Assembly (NCBI RefSeq): GCF_029931775.1
Contig: NC_079324.1
Span: 60,519,268-60,583,267, forward strand
Length of the DNA stretch: 64,000 nt
Direction: 5' to 3'
Origin: Euleptes europaea
Taxonomy: Eukaryota; Chordata; Lepidosauria; Squamata; Sphaerodactylidae
How positions within the stretch are numbered: position 1 is the first letter of the stretch; each line of letters opens with the position of its first letter. Made by a program: the position numbers and the translations under genes. This document shows, in pieces, positions 62,640-64,000 of the stretch. Under the pieces are notes generated by a model, which had not been told where the DNA came from, made no database searches, and saw nothing but the letters and a program-made list of their open reading frames with translations.

Positions 62640-64000
62640 ATGATCAGGTGTTCAATTGTTTATATCCTGCAAGCTGGTGTTCACGCTGCGCTGTTTACAC
62701 AAATTATTCCGAGCCAAAGAAGCCCCACCCTGTCCGTCCGTTGTGCAACTGGGTCAGGCCACCGCCTCGTCCTTGAACTTTTCCTGTAAAAGTCTGCAAA
62801 CTGCATCTTCTGTTAACAGGCAGGCTTTAGGGAAGGGAGAGCAACAATAGAGCACTGCCTTGACTTCCAACATCTAGCAGAGAAATACTTTAATAAGGGG
62901 AAATCCTCTTTATACGCGGCATTCATTGATTTCAGGGCAGCATTTTGATTTGATCTGTAGACCTTTACTTTGGGACAAGCTTGAAGCCACATAGACAAAA
63001 GGTTCTTGTAGGTTATCCGGGCTGTGTGACCGTGGTCTTGGTATTTTCTTTCCTGACGTTTTGCCAGCAGCTGTGGCAGGCATCTTCAGAGGATTAACAC
63101 TGAAGGACAGTGTCTCTCAGTGTCAAGTGTGTAGGAAGAGTAATATATAGTCAGAAAGGGGTTGGGTTTGAGCTGAATCATTGCCCTGCAAAAAGTATCA
63201 AAGGTAATGTGCTAATACTTTTTGCAGGGCAATGATTCAGCTCAAACCCAACCCCTTTCTGACTATATATTACTCTTCCTACACACTTGACACTGAGAGA
63301 CACTGTCCTTCAGTGTTAATCCTCTGAAGATGCCTGCCACAGCTGCTGGCGAAATGTCAGGAAAGAAAATACCAAGACCACGGTCACACAGCCCGGATAA
63401 CCTACAAGAACCAATGAACTCTGACCGTGAAAGCCTTCAACAATATTATAGACAAAAGGCTCCTGATGTTTCTGCGAGCCCTACATGAACCTACAGCACT
63501 GAGAGTCAGGTGTAATAGAGGAGGACATCTTATTGCCCCCATAAACACCTATAGAGGAGTTTGGCAGGGTTGTCTTCTCGCCCCCCAGCTCTTTGCCAAC
63601 TATATAAACAATCTAGTTAGCTCGTTGAAAGCAACGGGTTTGCATCTTCCTAAACTGGCGGACAGGCATATACTGCTCTACGCCGATGACACGGTAATTC
63701 TTTCAAGAACTCCAGTTGGTCTAAGGAGGGCGCTTATGAGAGTGGCAACGTTTTGCAAGAAGGAACGCTTGATGATCAACTACGATAAAACAAAAATCAT
63801 GGCCTTTGGTAGACGTCCTAAATAAAGGAGGTGGAGCATTAATGGCCACAGGCTGGAACAGGTAAGCCAATATAAATATCTCAGAACGACAATCCAGGCA
63901 TCTGGCTCCAAGTTGGCCCATAATGCCCATGTAGCCAATTTGGGGGAAAGATCAGCTCGATTAATAATCAGTTTCCTCTGGACCAAAGGGGCACATTACA
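62640..64000 (+). mobile_element. Non-LTR retrotransposon (LINE) reverse-transcriptase region, interrupted
   Basis: Coding text AGFREGRATIEHC and SSLYAAFIDFRAAF lies at 62820-62945. Then, after the insertion, YRGVWQGCLLAPQLFANYI, ILLYADDTVILSRTPVGL (YADD catalytic box) and CKKERLMINYDKTKIMAFGR at 63427-63825. Frames change and stops occur, so it is inactive. It runs off the window. R4-, jockey- or CR1-like; family not settled. Confidence 0.7.
63001..63447. mobile_element. Palindromic element inside the LINE, ~12-bp duplication
   Basis: Flanks ATAGACAAAAGG at 62991-63002 and 63448-63459. Arms extend inward about 200 bp, through AGTCAGAAAGGGGTTGGGTT, to a CAAAAAGTATC / ATACTTTTTG centre, then the one-sided tail GCCTTCAACAATATT. 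Confidence 0.75.

Noticed and set aside
63001-63447. Palindromic element read as assembly artefact
   Set aside because: Target duplications and two further independent copies show it is a real insertion.

Overview
The window is nuclear DNA from a squamate reptile, most likely a lizard. It holds four spliced protein-coding genes whose coding exons are short islands in repeat-rich DNA. The repeats are sauropsid or squamate in character: CR1-type LINE 3' ends, Bov-B (RTE) LINE ends, many MIR/CORE-like tRNA SINEs, tRNA-Ala-headed SINEs, a 5S-rRNA-derived SINE with a Bov-B-like tail, and hAT-like MITEs. The species cannot be fixed from the sequence alone.

Layout. (1) 1-2065: CR1 and SINE repeats, then the probable 3' flank of ARL6IP4. 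(2) 2066-6845, minus strand: ARL6IP4 (SRp25), five coding exons, 254 aa, with a GC-rich promoter and non-coding first exon near 8479. (3) 8700-12000: nested palindromic elements, LINE and SINE remnants. (4) 12043-18345, minus strand: OGFOD2, seven exons, 356 aa, with an AATAAA signal just after the stop and a CpG-rich start region. (5) 21183-30794, plus strand: an eight-exon gene for a 422-aa integrase-related protein, best matched to the domesticated vertebrate gene GIN2. (6) 34300-60465, plus strand: ABCB9 (TAPL), a half-transporter of 783 aa, with a GC-rich non-coding first exon, eleven coding exons and a 1.7-kb 3' UTR ending near an AATAAA. (7) 60470-64000: repeats, including a LINE reverse transcriptase with a YADD motif that is split by a palindromic insertion.

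All coding exons listed join in frame with GT-AG borders, except one GC-AG intron in ABCB9. Each joined product was read from start to stop. The order ARL6IP4 - OGFOD2 - ABCB9 matches the human 12q24.31 neighbourhood. The extra gene between OGFOD2 and ABCB9 is the main biological point: an intron-bearing, apparently intact gene derived from a mobile-element integrase, at a place where the human locus has no such gene.

The four genes do not form a pathway. ARL6IP4 is a nuclear SR-type splicing-associated protein. OGFOD2 is a predicted Fe(II)/2-oxoglutarate dioxygenase. ABCB9 is a lysosomal peptide transporter. The GIN2-like protein has no known biochemical role. A second theme is how closely repeats crowd the exons: three splice acceptors appear to use a CORE-SINE tail as pyrimidine tract, and one uses an expanded TTCT microsatellite.
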